From Pseudomonas sp. BP8 (GTDB lineage Bacteria; Pseudomonadota; Gammaproteobacteria; Pseudomonadales; Pseudomonadaceae), in NCBI RefSeq assembly GCF_017875955.1, contig NZ_JAGINK010000001.1, positions 1,121,001 to 1,185,000 on the forward strand: 64,000 nt of DNA, given 5' to 3'. Both the position numbers and the translations under genes were made by a program. The notes under the pieces were generated by a model. The model did not search any database, was not told the DNA's origin, and saw nothing but the letters and a program-made list of their open reading frames with translations. Shown in pieces: positions 45,065-55,919 of the stretch. The first letter of the stretch is position 1. Each line of letters opens with the position of its first letter.

Positions 45065-45807
45065 GTCAGCTGGAAAAAATCTACGGCGTGCATGCCGTGC
45101 AGGGCCTGTTGCAGCATCACCCCAAGCGGGTCAAGCAGATCTGGCTGTCCGAAGGGCGCAGCGAACCGCGTGTCCAGGCGCTGCTGGCACTGGCCGCGGA
45201 AAACCGCGTGCCGGTCGGCCAGGCCGAACGGCGTGAGATGGACGCCTGGGTCGAAGGCGTTCACCAGGGCGTGGTGGCGGAGGTCAGCCCGAGCCAGGTG
45301 TGGGGCGAGCTGATGCTCGAGGAGTTGCTCGAGCGCACCGAAACCCCGCCGCTGATTCTGGTCCTGGACGGTGTCACCGACCCGCATAACCTCGGCGCCT
45401 GCCTGCGCACCGCCGATGCTGCCGGTGCCACCGCAGTGGTGGTTCCGAAGGACAAGTCGGCCACCCTCACGCCCGTCGTGCGCAAGGTTGCCTGCGGCGC
45501 CGCCGAGGTGATCCCGCTGGTGGCCGTGACCAACCTGGCGCGCACGCTGGAAAAACTGCAGAAGCGTGGCTTGTGGGTCGTCGGTACTGCTGGCGAGGCC
45601 GAGCAGGAAATCTACCAACAGGACCTGACCGGGCCGATCGTGATGATCATGGGCGCCGAAGGCAAAGGCATGCGTCGCCTGACCCGTGACCATTGCGACT
45701 TCTTGGTGAAGTTGCCGATGGGCGGTAGCGTCAGCAGCCTTAACGTGTCGGTCGCCACCGGCGTGTGCCTGTTCGAGGCCGTGCGCCAGCGTCAGCTCAA
45801 GCGCTGA
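45061..45807 (+). CDS. rlmB: 23S rRNA (guanosine-2'-O-)-methyltransferase RlmB
   Basis: 248 residues of the SpoU/TrmH family. It begins MSQLEKIYGVHAVQGLLQHHPKRVKQIWL (substrate-binding domain). The knotted SPOUT domain has LDGVTDPHNLGACLRTADAAGA, MIMGAEGKGMRR and LPMGGSVSSLNVSVATGVCLFEAVRQR. It methylates G2251 of 23S rRNA (E. coli numbering). Its ATG overlaps the rnr stop, as is usual for the rnr-rlmB pair. Confidence 0.95.
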   Translation: MSQLEKIYGVHAVQGLLQHHPKRVKQIWLSEGRSEPRVQALLALAAENRVPVGQAERREMDAWVEGVHQGVVAEVSPSQVWGELMLEELLERTETPPLILVLDGVTDPHNLGACLRTADAAGATAVVVPKDKSATLTPVVRKVACGAAEVIPLVAVTNLARTLEKLQKRGLWVVGTAGEAEQEIYQQDLTGPIVMIMGAEGKGMRRLTRDHCDFLVKLPMGGSVSSLNVSVATGVCLFEAVRQRQLKR

Positions 45808-45821
45808 TGGGTGGTCTGAAC

Positions 45822-45900
45822 AGGCCTCTTCGCGGGTCAAGCCCGCTCCTGCGGGGATCACACTGAACCCTGTAGGAGCGGGCCTGACCCGCGAAGAGGC
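45822..45900. repeat. REP pair (BIME), CCTCTTCGCGGG type
   Basis: Inverted units AGGCCTCTTCGCGGGTCAAG and GGCCTGACCCGCGAAGAGGC with TGTAGGAGCGGG in the second arm. It separates rlmB from the rpsF promoter. Confidence 0.85.
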
Positions 45901-45960
45901 TAGCCCAGGCGCTGCGATCGATGGATATGTTTCCGGCTGTTCAAATAATCGCCAATCACC

Positions 45961-45989
45961 TTGCTTGTGCGTTCGGCCTTCTCTACAAT
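45961..45989 (+). promoter_or_regulatory. Sigma-70-type promoter of the rpsF ribosomal-protein operon
   Basis: TTGCTT (-35) and TACAAT (-10) are 17 bp apart. Transcription would begin near 45996, leaving a 5' leader of about 115 nt before rpsF. Confidence 0.7.
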
Positions 45990-46064
45990 TGCGCCCCTTG
46001 CCCAGCAGGCAGGCGCGCATGTGCCTTCTGCACAAGGCAAGTCATACAGTGTCATTCACTCCTT

Positions 46065-46088
46065 GTCTGACCAGATTTCCTGGCAGAC
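46065..46088 (+). promoter_or_regulatory. Leader hairpin before rpsF (candidate S6:S18 autoregulatory site)
   Basis: GTCTG-A-CCAG pairs with CTGG-CAGAC around ATTTC, with a single bulged A, followed by CTACTAACCCG before the AAGGAG. In many bacteria the S6:S18 complex binds a leader structure with a CCG element to repress rpsF. The position and the nearby CCCG fit, but I could not fold the full motif. Confidence 0.4.
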
Positions 46089-46110
46089 TACTAACCCGTA
46101 AGGAGCATTC

Positions 46111-46536
46111 ATGCGTCATTACGAAATCATCTTCCTGGTCCACCCGGATCAGAGCGAGCAAGTCGGCGGCATGGTTGAGCGTTACACCAAGCTGATCGAA
46201 GAAGATGGTGGCAAAATCCACCGCCTGGAAGATTGGGGCCGTCGTCAACTGGCCTACGCAATCAACAATGTTCACAAGGCTCACTACGTGATGCTGAACG
46301 TTGAGTGCACCGGCAAGGCCCTGGCCGAGCTGGAAGACAACTTCCGCTACAACGATGCCGTGATCCGTAACCTGGTCATCCGTCGCGACGAAGCCGTCAC
46401 CGGCCCGTCCGAGATGCTCAAGGCAGAAGAGAACCGCAGCGAGCGCCGTGAGCGTCGTGACCGTCCTGAATCTGCTGATGGCGCCGAAGGCGACGACAGC
46501 AATGACAGCGACAACAGCGATAACGCTGACGAGTAA
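46111..46536 (+). CDS. rpsF: 30S ribosomal protein S6
   Basis: 141 residues beginning [58 protein letters not shown] is typical of S6, and a Glu/Asp/Ser-rich tail ([18 protein letters not shown]) is the site that RimK extends with glutamate. S6 binds S18 in the small-subunit platform. AAGGAG lies 8 bases upstream. It heads the rpsF-rpsR-DUF2232-rplI operon. Confidence 0.97.
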   Translation: MRHYEIIFLVHPDQSEQVGGMVERYTKLIEEDGGKIHRLEDWGRRQLAYAINNVHKAHYVMLNVECTGKALAELEDNFRYNDAVIRNLVIRRDEAVTGPSEMLKAEENRSERRERRDRPESADGAEGDDSNDSDNSDNADE

Positions 46537-46564
46537 TCCACGGACCTTTTGAGGAGCCTATTAC

Positions 46565-46795
46565 ATGGCACGTTTCTTCCGTCGTCGTAAATTCTGCCGC
46601 TTCACTGCTGAAGACGTGAAAGAGATCGACTTCAAAGATCTCAACACCCTGAAAGCTTACGTATCCGAAACCGGCAAGATCGTTCCAAGCCGTATCACCG
46701 GTACCAAAGCTCGTTATCAGCGTCAGCTGGCTACCGCTATCAAGCGCGCCCGCTTCCTGGCCCTGCTGCCCTACACCGACAGCCACGGCCGCTGA
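46565..46795 (+). CDS. rpsR: 30S ribosomal protein S18
   Basis: 76 residues: [22 protein letters not shown], then [20 protein letters not shown] and [17 protein letters not shown]. It is full length and basic, as expected for S18. It lies 28 bp after rpsF with TTTTGAGGAGCC upstream, and pairs with S6 on the ribosome. Confidence 0.97.
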   Translation: MARFFRRRKFCRFTAEDVKEIDFKDLNTLKAYVSETGKIVPSRITGTKARYQRQLATAIKRARFLALLPYTDSHGR

Positions 46796-46828
46796 GACCG
46801 GGTTTTCGACAAGTAGCAAGGGATAAGC

Positions 46829-47719
46829 ATGCGAGCGTTAGCTGATTTCATCATGCGCGGTCGCGTGCAGGCCACCGTAGTGGTGGCCGGTTGTGCGGCA
46901 TTGCCGCTGTTGTTCTGGTTGTGTGCCGCCGCTGGGAGCCTGGTGTTCCTGCGGCGCGGTTTCAAGGACGCTTCCTCGGTCATCGTATGGGGTGTTTTAC
47001 CTGCGTTGGCCTGGTGGGTCTTCGGCGAGCCGCGCACCTTGATGGTGCTGCTGGGTACGCTGGGGCTGGCTGCGCTATTGCGCGCCGGGCATTCCTGGAA
47101 CCGGGTGCTGCTTGCCAGCATCGCGCTGGGCCTGTTGTACGGTGTGATCCTTGGTTCGGTGTTCCGTGAACCGATTGAAGCTCTGGCGCGAGCGCTTGAA
47201 AAAGCCCTGCCGCAGATGCTCGACGGTCTCTACCAGCAGTTATCGGTAGAGGAACAGGGACGCCTCGGGGCGCTCATCGTACCTGTGCTCAACGGCCTGA
47301 TTGCAGCACTGCTGCAGGTTGTCAGTGTGTTGTCCCTGATGTTGGGGCGCTACTGGCAGGCCTCGTTGTACAACCCCGGAGGTTTCGGCCGCGAGTTTCA
47401 AGCGGTGCGGATTCCTCGGTTGCCAGCGCTGCTGCTGCTGGTGTGCATGGTGTTCGGTCCGAACTTCGGTTCTGCCCTGGCACTGCTCACGCCGCTATGC
47501 AGCGTACCGCTCATGTTCGCCGGGCTTGCCCTGCTGCACGGGCTGGTGGCACAGAAACGACTGGGCAAGTTTTGGCTGGTCGGGTTGTACGTCACGCTGG
47601 TCCTGTTCATGCAACTGATCTATCCGTTGCTCGTGGTTTTGGCCATTGTCGATAGCCTGATTGATTTTCGCGGTCGCAAGTCGCCTCAGGGTGATGATTC
47701 CGCGAACGGTGAAGGTTAA
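46829..47719 (+). CDS. DUF2232 integral membrane protein
   Basis: 296 residues with about eight hydrophobic segments, starting [34 protein letters not shown]. Proteins of this kind (YybS-like, DUF2232) are commonly found between rpsR and rplI in Pseudomonas. The function is unknown; related proteins resemble membrane components of energy-coupling transporters. It is 33 bp after rpsR and 20 bp before rplI, so it is co-transcribed with ribosomal-protein genes. The end is a charged tail ([18 protein letters not shown]). Confidence 0.85.
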   Translation: MRALADFIMRGRVQATVVVAGCAALPLLFWLCAAAGSLVFLRRGFKDASSVIVWGVLPALAWWVFGEPRTLMVLLGTLGLAALLRAGHSWNRVLLASIALGLLYGVILGSVFREPIEALARALEKALPQMLDGLYQQLSVEEQGRLGALIVPVLNGLIAALLQVVSVLSLMLGRYWQASLYNPGGFGREFQAVRIPRLPALLLLVCMVFGPNFGSALALLTPLCSVPLMFAGLALLHGLVAQKRLGKFWLVGLYVTLVLFMQLIYPLLVVLAIVDSLIDFRGRKSPQGDDSANGEG

Positions 47720-47739
47720 AAGTTAAGAGGTTTTACCAA

Positions 47740-48186
47740 ATGGAACTGATCCTGCTGGAAAAAGTCGCTAACCTGGGCAACCTGGGCGACAAAGTTAAAG
47801 TTAAAGCCGGTTACGGCCGTAACTTCCTGCTGCCATTCGGCAAGGCCACCGTTGCCAACGCCGCCAACCTGGCTGCGTTCGAAGAACGTCGCGCCGAGCT
47901 GGAAAAGGCTGCTGCCGACAAGAAAACTTCGGCTGAAAGCCGTGCTGCCCAACTGGCCGAGCTGGAAGTGACCATCACTGCCACCGCTGGCGACGAAGGC
48001 AAGCTGTTCGGTTCGATCGGCACCCACGACATCGCTGACGCCCTGACCGCCTCCGGCGTTGAAGTGGCTAAAGCTGAAGTTCGTCTGCCGAACGGCACCA
48101 TCCGTAACGTTGGCGAATACGACGTAGCCGTGCACCTGCACAGCGACGTTGAAGCCACCGTACGTGTGGTCGTCGTCGCAGCCTAA
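47740..48186 (+). CDS. rplI: 50S ribosomal protein L9
   Basis: 148 residues. The N-terminal rRNA-binding domain ([36 protein letters not shown]) is followed by a long connecting helix ([22 protein letters not shown]) and a C-terminal domain with [16 protein letters not shown]. It is full length. It is the last gene of the rpsF operon and is followed by a strong terminator. Confidence 0.97.
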   Translation: MELILLEKVANLGNLGDKVKVKAGYGRNFLLPFGKATVANAANLAAFEERRAELEKAAADKKTSAESRAAQLAELEVTITATAGDEGKLFGSIGTHDIADALTASGVEVAKAEVRLPNGTIRNVGEYDVAVHLHSDVEATVRVVVVAA

Positions 48187-48231
48187 GCTGCAGCAATCGG
48201 CTGGCTCCTTGTGAGCTAGGCGGTTAACATC

Positions 48232-48273
48232 GGGCACGGCTCTGCCTTTCGCAGACCGTGCCCTTTGTTTTTC
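48232..48273 (+). terminator. Rho-independent terminator between rplI and dnaB
   Basis: GGGCACGG(C)TCTGC pairs with GCAGACCGTGCCC around CTTTC with one bulged base, followed by TTTGTTTTTC. It lies only 25 bp before the dnaB start, so any read-through or a promoter inside this stretch must supply dnaB. Confidence 0.8.
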
Positions 48274-48298
48274 TCCTCTCCCAGAATTCTTTGTGGAC

Positions 48299-49696
48299 AT
48301 GAACGAGATCACCAATCCCGAACAACTCGACCTGCAAACCGCCGCGCTGAAGGTGCCGCCACATTCCATCGAGGCCGAACAGGCCGTGCTCGGTGGTCTG
48401 ATGCTGGACAACGAAGCCTGGGAGCGGGTGCTGGACCAGGTGTCGGATGGTGACTTCTATCGCCATGACCACCGCTTGATCTTCCGCGCGGTCCATAAGC
48501 TGGTCGATCTCAACCAGCCGTTCGACGTGGTTACCCTGCACGAACAGCTGGACCGCGAAGGCCTGTCTACCCAGGTCGGCGGCTTGGCCTACCTGGCCGA
48601 GCTGGCCAAGAACACCCCGTCGGTTGCCAACATCAAGGCCTACGCGGCGATCATTCGCGAGCGCGCCACGCTGCGCCAGCTGATCAGCATCAGCACCGAC
48701 ATCGCCGACAACGCGTTCAACCCGCAGGGCCGCAACGCCGCAGAGATCCTCGACGATGCCGAGCGGCAGATCTTCCAGATCGCCGAGGCGCGGCCCAAGA
48801 CCGGCGGCCCGGTGGGGGTCAACGAGCTGTTGACCAAAGCCATCGACCGTATCGACACGCTGTTCAACTCCGACAGCGACATTACCGGTATCTCCACCGG
48901 CTACACCGACCTCGACGGCAAGACCAGCGGCCTGCAGGCGGCCGACCTGATCATCGTTGCCGGCCGTCCATCGATGGGTAAGACCACCTTCGCCATGAAC
49001 CTGGTGGAGAACGCCGTGTTGCGCAGCGACAAGGCGGTACTGGTGTTCTCCCTCGAGATGCCAGGCGAATCGTTGATCATGCGTATGCTCTCGTCGCTTG
49101 GCCGTATCGATCAGACCAAGGTCCGTTCTGGTCAGCTCGACGACGACGACTGGCCGCGCCTGACCTCCGCAGTCAACCTGCTCAACGACCGCAAGCTGTT
49201 CATCGACGATACCGCCGGCATCAGCCCTTCGGAGATGCGTGCGCGCACCCGCCGTCTGGCGCGTGAGCACGGCGAGATCGGCATGATCATGGTCGACTAC
49301 TTGCAGCTGATGCAGATCCCCGGTTCCAGCGGCGATAACCGCACCAACGAAATCTCCGAGATTTCCCGATCGCTCAAGGCCCTGGCGAAAGAGTTCAACT
49401 GCCCGGTAATTGCCCTGTCGCAGCTCAACCGCTCGCTGGAACAACGCCCGAACAAGCGCCCGGTCAACTCCGACTTGCGTGAATCCGGTGCAATCGAGCA
49501 GGACGCCGACGTCATCATGTTCGTCTACCGGGACGAGGTGTACCACCCGGAGACAGAGCACAAAGGTGTGGCCGAAATCATCATCGGCAAGCAGCGTAAC
49601 GGCCCGATCGGGTTTGTCCGCCTGGCGTTCATCGGCAAGTACACCCGCTTCGAAAACCTGGCGCCGGGTGCGTACAACTTCGACGACGACGAATGA
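48299..49696 (+). CDS. dnaB: Replicative DNA helicase DnaB
   Basis: 465 residues: an N-terminal DnaG-interacting domain (PPHSIEAEQAVLGGLMLDNEAWERV), a linker, and a RecA-like motor with Walker A GRPSMGKTTFAMNL, Walker B IMVDYLQLMQ, and QLNRSLEQRPNKRP. It unwinds DNA at the replication fork as a hexamer. The ATG at 48299 gives the usual MNEITNPEQLDLQTAALKVP start; a GTG two codons upstream (48293) is an alternative. No intein or insertion is seen. Confidence 0.95.
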   Translation: MNEITNPEQLDLQTAALKVPPHSIEAEQAVLGGLMLDNEAWERVLDQVSDGDFYRHDHRLIFRAVHKLVDLNQPFDVVTLHEQLDREGLSTQVGGLAYLAELAKNTPSVANIKAYAAIIRERATLRQLISISTDIADNAFNPQGRNAAEILDDAERQIFQIAEARPKTGGPVGVNELLTKAIDRIDTLFNSDSDITGISTGYTDLDGKTSGLQAADLIIVAGRPSMGKTTFAMNLVENAVLRSDKAVLVFSLEMPGESLIMRMLSSLGRIDQTKVRSGQLDDDDWPRLTSAVNLLNDRKLFIDDTAGISPSEMRARTRRLAREHGEIGMIMVDYLQLMQIPGSSGDNRTNEISEISRSLKALAKEFNCPVIALSQLNRSLEQRPNKRPVNSDLRESGAIEQDADVIMFVYRDEVYHPETEHKGVAEIIIGKQRNGPIGFVRLAFIGKYTRFENLAPGAYNFDDDE

Positions 49697-49762
49697 TTGT
49701 GTCGTTCGCTCAAAGTCGCTTGGTGTGGCGCTGCCGAGCCTTTTGGTTTGAAGGAATGTAGG

Positions 49763-51559
49763 TCAGCTACCGATAGGCGTCTCAATGGCCACGATCTCTC
49801 CTCCTTTCAGGCGGATGATCCGGTCAAATCGTTGCAACGCGTCCTGATCGTGAGTGACACAGACAAGACTGTGCCCCCCGAGGGACTCGAATAACAAATC
49901 CCAAGCCTTGCCGGCCAGCGGGCCGTCAAGGCCGCTTGTGGGTTCGTCGAACAGGTTGTACGCCCCTGGTTGGTTCAGTAATCGCATCAGTGAAAGTCGC
50001 TTAGCCTCACCTCCAGAGACGCTGTCGCCTCTCCCATCCAATTCTCGTAGATACCACTCGCTTTCCAAGCCAAGACGATTGAGCCAGGACTGGACTTCAG
50101 TTCTGTCGTGGTCGTGATCAAAAAGGACTGCACGGGCAAAAGTGCCGGGAATGAAACGTGCCCCCTGCGGGCACAATCGAATTTTTTGAAACTGACTGGA
50201 AGCATCCATTTCCTCAACGCATCTGCCGTCGATGTGTAGGTGTTGTCTTATTGTATGGAGAGTGCCGGCAAGTGCATGTAACAGCGTTGATTTTCCTGCG
50301 CCGCTAGGGCCAACGATAGCTACCCGCTCACCCGGGAAAATGGTCAGCGCCTCGCTGAGCAGCAAGCGTACTTCAGTGCCCTCGTTCAAACTGCATGGAT
50401 GAAGGCTGAGGCTGGCCGGCGCCTCGTTCGGAGCGCCTTTTGCCGAAGAGGCGCAAGCAAAGTCGGGTAAACGTAGCCACTGCTCGAGTTTTCGCTTGTC
50501 GACGCGAAACTGGTCAAGCATGCGCCAGGCTTCGGCAAGCTGAGCAATTCCGCCCAAAAGGCCGCCGGTCAAGGTGAACAGTGCGACCAGTTCGCCAAGA
50601 CTGAGTGACGGCGTTGCGCTGGCTTGATCCAGCATTCCCCAGGCTAGCGTCCCACCACTGCCAAGCCCGATAAACAGCGTTTTCAGCGCCTGTACCCAGC
50701 CACCAGATGTCGCTACGCAGACTGCTGCATCGGCATACTGCACAAGAGTCTGATTGACCGGTCGCATGGCGGCCGCTTCGGCGCGTTCAAGCTTGATCAC
50801 TGTAGCGCTTGCGAAGGTATCGACCCATTGTTCAGCCAACTCATCCTCCCTCGCATTGACCGCTTCTATGTGAGGTCGACGCCAGCGCACCAAAGCGCTG
50901 TTGCTTAGAAGATAAAGCATGCTAACCACCGCCAGCCCGATTAGCACCGGGCCCGCGCCGAAATAGATGAATACACCGGCCAGCACTGCAGCTTCTGCAA
51001 GAATTGGCCAGGCAGAACCAATCAGAAATCCCAGCCAGCGCTCTTGCGCAGTTATTCCGCGATCCAAGACTTTGACCAGAACTCCCCCATGCAGCTGCCC
51101 GAACGCCTCGAAGCGTTTTTCCAACAAGTTCCTGCACCAGTTGATCGAAAGATGGCGAACCCGATCTTGGATGAGTCGGGCCAGGCACCAGGCTTGAAGG
51201 GGCATAAGCAGCGCCTGGCTAGCCATCAAGCAAAGGAATATGACCAGTAGCGTGGATGACGATGGGCTTGAGTTTGAGAGACTGTCGATGATGTCTGCCA
51301 GCACCAATGCTGGTATCACCATGGCAACCTTGAGAAGCAGCGTGGTGCCTAGTGCAACGACAAGGCTTCTGATCGTCGACATTTGTTCTCTCAAACCTTT
51401 GCGAAGGGCGCTTTGTGGCACGACGGGCACTACCGAACGCATCAGGTGAAAACGTTGGAGATCTGGCATGTAAGCCAGAATCAAGCATGCCAAGCCCGGC
51501 TCACTTAATAGGATTCCATAGAAGAATATGCGGTGATTAACGCAGGTACTTTGTAGCAC
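49763..51559 (-). CDS. Solitary ABC exporter half-transporter (permease fused to ATPase)
   Basis: Up to 598 residues. A membrane domain of about six helices at about 60-330 precedes a nucleotide-binding domain. The latter has Walker A GPSGAGKSTLLHALAG at about 430, Q-loop RLCPQGARF, signature VSGGEAKRLSLMRLL (in place of LSGGQ), Walker B YNLFDEPTSGLDG and H-loop VCVTHD. Base composition is lower in GC than the core genes around it, suggesting transfer. The start is uncertain: GTG 51559 is the longest; ATG 51469 is possible. It lies alone between dnaB and ygiQ. The substrate is unknown; a peptide or small lipophilic compound is plausible for the family. Confidence 0.8.
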   Translation of the reverse strand: MLQSTCVNHRIFFYGILLSEPGLACLILAYMPDLQRFHLMRSVVPVVPQSALRKGLREQMSTIRSLVVALGTTLLLKVAMVIPALVLADIIDSLSNSSPSSSTLLVIFLCLMASQALLMPLQAWCLARLIQDRVRHLSINWCRNLLEKRFEAFGQLHGGVLVKVLDRGITAQERWLGFLIGSAWPILAEAAVLAGVFIYFGAGPVLIGLAVVSMLYLLSNSALVRWRRPHIEAVNAREDELAEQWVDTFASATVIKLERAEAAAMRPVNQTLVQYADAAVCVATSGGWVQALKTLFIGLGSGGTLAWGMLDQASATPSLSLGELVALFTLTGGLLGGIAQLAEAWRMLDQFRVDKRKLEQWLRLPDFACASSAKGAPNEAPASLSLHPCSLNEGTEVRLLLSEALTIFPGERVAIVGPSGAGKSTLLHALAGTLHTIRQHLHIDGRCVEEMDASSQFQKIRLCPQGARFIPGTFARAVLFDHDHDRTEVQSWLNRLGLESEWYLRELDGRGDSVSGGEAKRLSLMRLLNQPGAYNLFDEPTSGLDGPLAGKAWDLLFESLGGHSLVCVTHDQDALQRFDRIIRLKGGEIVAIETPIGS

Positions 51560-51957
51560 TGCGGATTAGTTGGCCTCAATAATGAGGCGGCTAGACCAGG
51601 AGATTGTATTTGTAGGAAAGCTCTTCGGAGGCAGGAGGATGCATCTCAGGATTAATCGTTTTGGCGTGTTCCCTCCGTGTTTTCACTTGTTATTTCATAT
51701 AGTTGAGCACTGAAATGGGGGGAGGGGGGATAACATTTAGTGACCACTTGGTAACGGTACTGTGCCCATAGGGTTGATCAGATGCTGATGAAAACCATTT
51801 TCCTCTTCGTGCCTTCGCACGCTGATGGCGGATTCTCCCATCGTCTCTGTGCCGGATGCGCTCAGGCAAAATCCGACCATTACCGTCGGATGTGATCAAA
51901 ATTTGTGCTATATTCCGCGCCCGCGATTTCCCTGCACACCAAGAACCGGTCACTGAC
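51560..51957. other. AT-richer gap between the ABC exporter and ygiQ
   Basis: 398 bp without a supported gene. It contains a purine-rich ribosome-site-like sequence (GGAGGCAGGAGG) before a 24-codon reading frame (51639-51713, plus strand, MHLRINRFGVFPPCF...), a G-run (GGGGGGAGGGGGG) near 51717-51729, and presumably the divergent promoters of both flanking genes. The small frame is reported only as a possibility. Confidence 0.4.
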
Positions 51958-54255
<2,298 letters not shown>

Positions 54256-54268
54256 TCTGAAGGTTGAT

Positions 54269-54390
54269 GGGGCCGCTTTGCGGCCCTTTCGCGACACAAG
54301 GCCGCTCCCACAAGGTCAGCGCCGCCTTCGAGGCGTGCAACGTACCTGTGGGAGCGGCCTTGTGTCGCGAAAGGCCCGCGCAGCGGGCCC
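54269..54390. repeat. REP pair (BIME), CGCGACACAAGGCCGCTCC type
   Basis: GGGCCGCTTTGCGGCCC with TTTCGCGACACAAGGCCGC, and mirror GTGGGAGCGGCCTTGTGTCG with CCCGCGCAGCGGGCCC. It fills the gap between the convergent ygiQ and LOG-type genes. Confidence 0.88.
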
Positions 54391-54400
54391 TGATGCACGG

Positions 54401-54988
54401 TCAGTCAGGCGCGCGATCGACCCACTTGGGCACCACCGGCGCGACGAATTCATCCATCCCGTCCAGCAACGCATCCGCCTGCTGCCCGAGCAACAGCATC
54501 GCCCGGTGCTGCGGTCGCACAAAACCTTCTTCGACGATATGGTCGAGGAACCCGCCCAGCTTGGTATAGAAGCCGTTTACATCGAGCAGTCCCAGCGGCT
54601 TGGCGTGGTAGCCCAGTTGCCCCCAGGTCCACACCTCGAACAACTCCTCAAGCGTCCCCAGGCCACCCGGCAGGGCGATAAAGGCATCGCTGAGCTCGGC
54701 CATGCGGGCTTTGCGTGCGTGCATGCCGTCGACCACTTCCAGGCGGGTCAGGCCACTGTGGCCGACTTCGGCGTCGACCAGGCTCTGCGGGATGATCCCG
54801 ATCACCTCACCACCAGCGGCCATGGCGGCGTCGGCAACCGTGCCCATCAGGCCCACCGCACCACCGCCATAAACCAACGTCAGGCCGCGGCGGGCGATGG
54901 CCTGGCCGAGGGCGACCGCAGCTTCGCGGTAGGCGGGGTTGCTGCCAATGCTGGCACCACAGAAGACACAAACGGAACGTACAGGCAT
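54401..54988 (-). CDS. LOG family protein (nucleotide 5'-monophosphate phosphoribohydrolase type)
   Basis: 195 residues starting [24 protein letters not shown]. The family motif [20 protein letters not shown] (PGGxGTxxE) and the [27 protein letters not shown] segment are intact. Relatives (LOG, YgdH/PpnN-like short forms) release adenine-type bases from nucleoside monophosphates or make cytokinins. I use the ATG at 54988, which gives the standard start; codons upstream are not conserved-looking. It is convergent with ygiQ. Confidence 0.88.
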   Translation of the reverse strand: MPVRSVCVFCGASIGSNPAYREAAVALGQAIARRGLTLVYGGGAVGLMGTVADAAMAAGGEVIGIIPQSLVDAEVGHSGLTRLEVVDGMHARKARMAELSDAFIALPGGLGTLEELFEVWTWGQLGYHAKPLGLLDVNGFYTKLGGFLDHIVEEGFVRPQHRAMLLLGQQADALLDGMDEFVAPVVPKWVDRAPD

Positions 54989-55258
54989 TGCTTCTCTCCC
55001 TTCACAGAGGTGCAAGGGTAAGGCGCCAGGCGTCCGCTTCCAAGGCCTGCGTTCACTCGGGGCGGGAGAACTCACAGGCGGCGCCGGTCGCGCCATGGGC
55101 GTAAGCGGCCAAGAGGCTGTTCAGCAAGCTACCAAGGGACATATCAATTGCTCCAATTGTGAGGTTGTCTCATCGTCCAGTAAGAGGGCATGATGTGCAC
55201 TTAGATTGGTTGTATACAATCCATAGAACAAATTTACTGGCTGGCCACTGAACACCCC

Positions 55259-55272
55259 TTGATGCATATCAG
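55259..55272. promoter_or_regulatory. ANR/FNR-type box upstream of the azurin gene
   Basis: TTGATGCATATCAG matches TTGAT-N4-ATCAA at 9 of 10 defined positions. It is centred about 69 bp before the azurin start codon, a sensible activator position. Oxygen-dependent control of azurin by ANR is known in Pseudomonas; here it is inferred from the site. The rest of the 346-bp gap (54989-55334) shows no gene. Confidence 0.65.
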
Positions 55273-55334
55273 GGACGCCCGTTCCGGTTTCAGGCAGTCT
55301 CGCAATTGATAAAACCCTGCCAAGGAGATTCACG

Positions 55335-55784
55335 ATGTTTGCGAAAGCTGTAGCGGTATCCCTGCTGACCCTCGCCAGTGCCTCTGTCTTTGCCGCCGAA
55401 TGCTCGGTGACGGTCGAGTCGACTGACCAGATGTCCTACACCAGCAAGGAATTCACGGTCGACAAAAGCTGCAAGGAATTCACCGTCAAGCTGACCCATA
55501 CCGGCAACCTGCCGAAGAACGTCATGGGCCATAACCTGGTGATCAGCAAGACGGCCGACATGCAGGCCATTGCCACTGAAGGCATGACCCAGGGCATTGA
55601 CAAGGGTTACCTGAAGGCGGACAACGCCAACATCATTGCGCACACCGCGATGATTGGCGCGCCAGAGAAAGAAACCGAGGTGAAGTTCGATACCTCGAAA
55701 CTGGAAGCTGGCGGTGACTACAGCTTCTTCTGCACCTTCCCGGGCCACATCTCGATGATGAAAGGCAAGGTTGTCGTCAAGTAA
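55335..55784 (+). CDS. azu: Azurin (periplasmic blue copper protein)
   Basis: 149 residues. A signal peptide ([20 protein letters not shown]) precedes a mature part starting [20 protein letters not shown]. The copper ligands are visible: His in [10 protein letters not shown], then Cys, His and Met in [14 protein letters not shown]; the structural disulfide cysteines (AEC, KSC) are also present. It carries electrons between periplasmic redox partners such as cytochrome c551 and nitrite reductase or peroxidase. The ribosome site is AAGGAGATTCACG. It appears monocistronic. Confidence 0.96.
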   Translation: MFAKAVAVSLLTLASASVFAAECSVTVESTDQMSYTSKEFTVDKSCKEFTVKLTHTGNLPKNVMGHNLVISKTADMQAIATEGMTQGIDKGYLKADNANIIAHTAMIGAPEKETEVKFDTSKLEAGGDYSFFCTFPGHISMMKGKVVVK

Positions 55785-55800
55785 CGACTGCCTGAGCATG

Positions 55801-55911
55801 GGGGAGGGCTTTGCCCTCCAATCGCGACACAAGGCCGCTCCCACATACCGGCGTATTGCGCTGGACTTGTGGGAGCGGCCTTGTGTCGCGAAAGGGCCGC
55901 AGCGCGGCCCC
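55801..55911. repeat. REP pair (BIME), CGCGACACAAGGCCGCTCC type
   Basis: GGGGAGGGCTTTGCCCTCC with TCGCGACACAAGGCCGCTCC, and mirror GGGAGCGGCCTTGTGTCGCG with AAAGGGCCGC. It lies between the convergent azurin and nadE genes. Confidence 0.85.
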
Positions 55912-55919
55912 AGAAGCCA

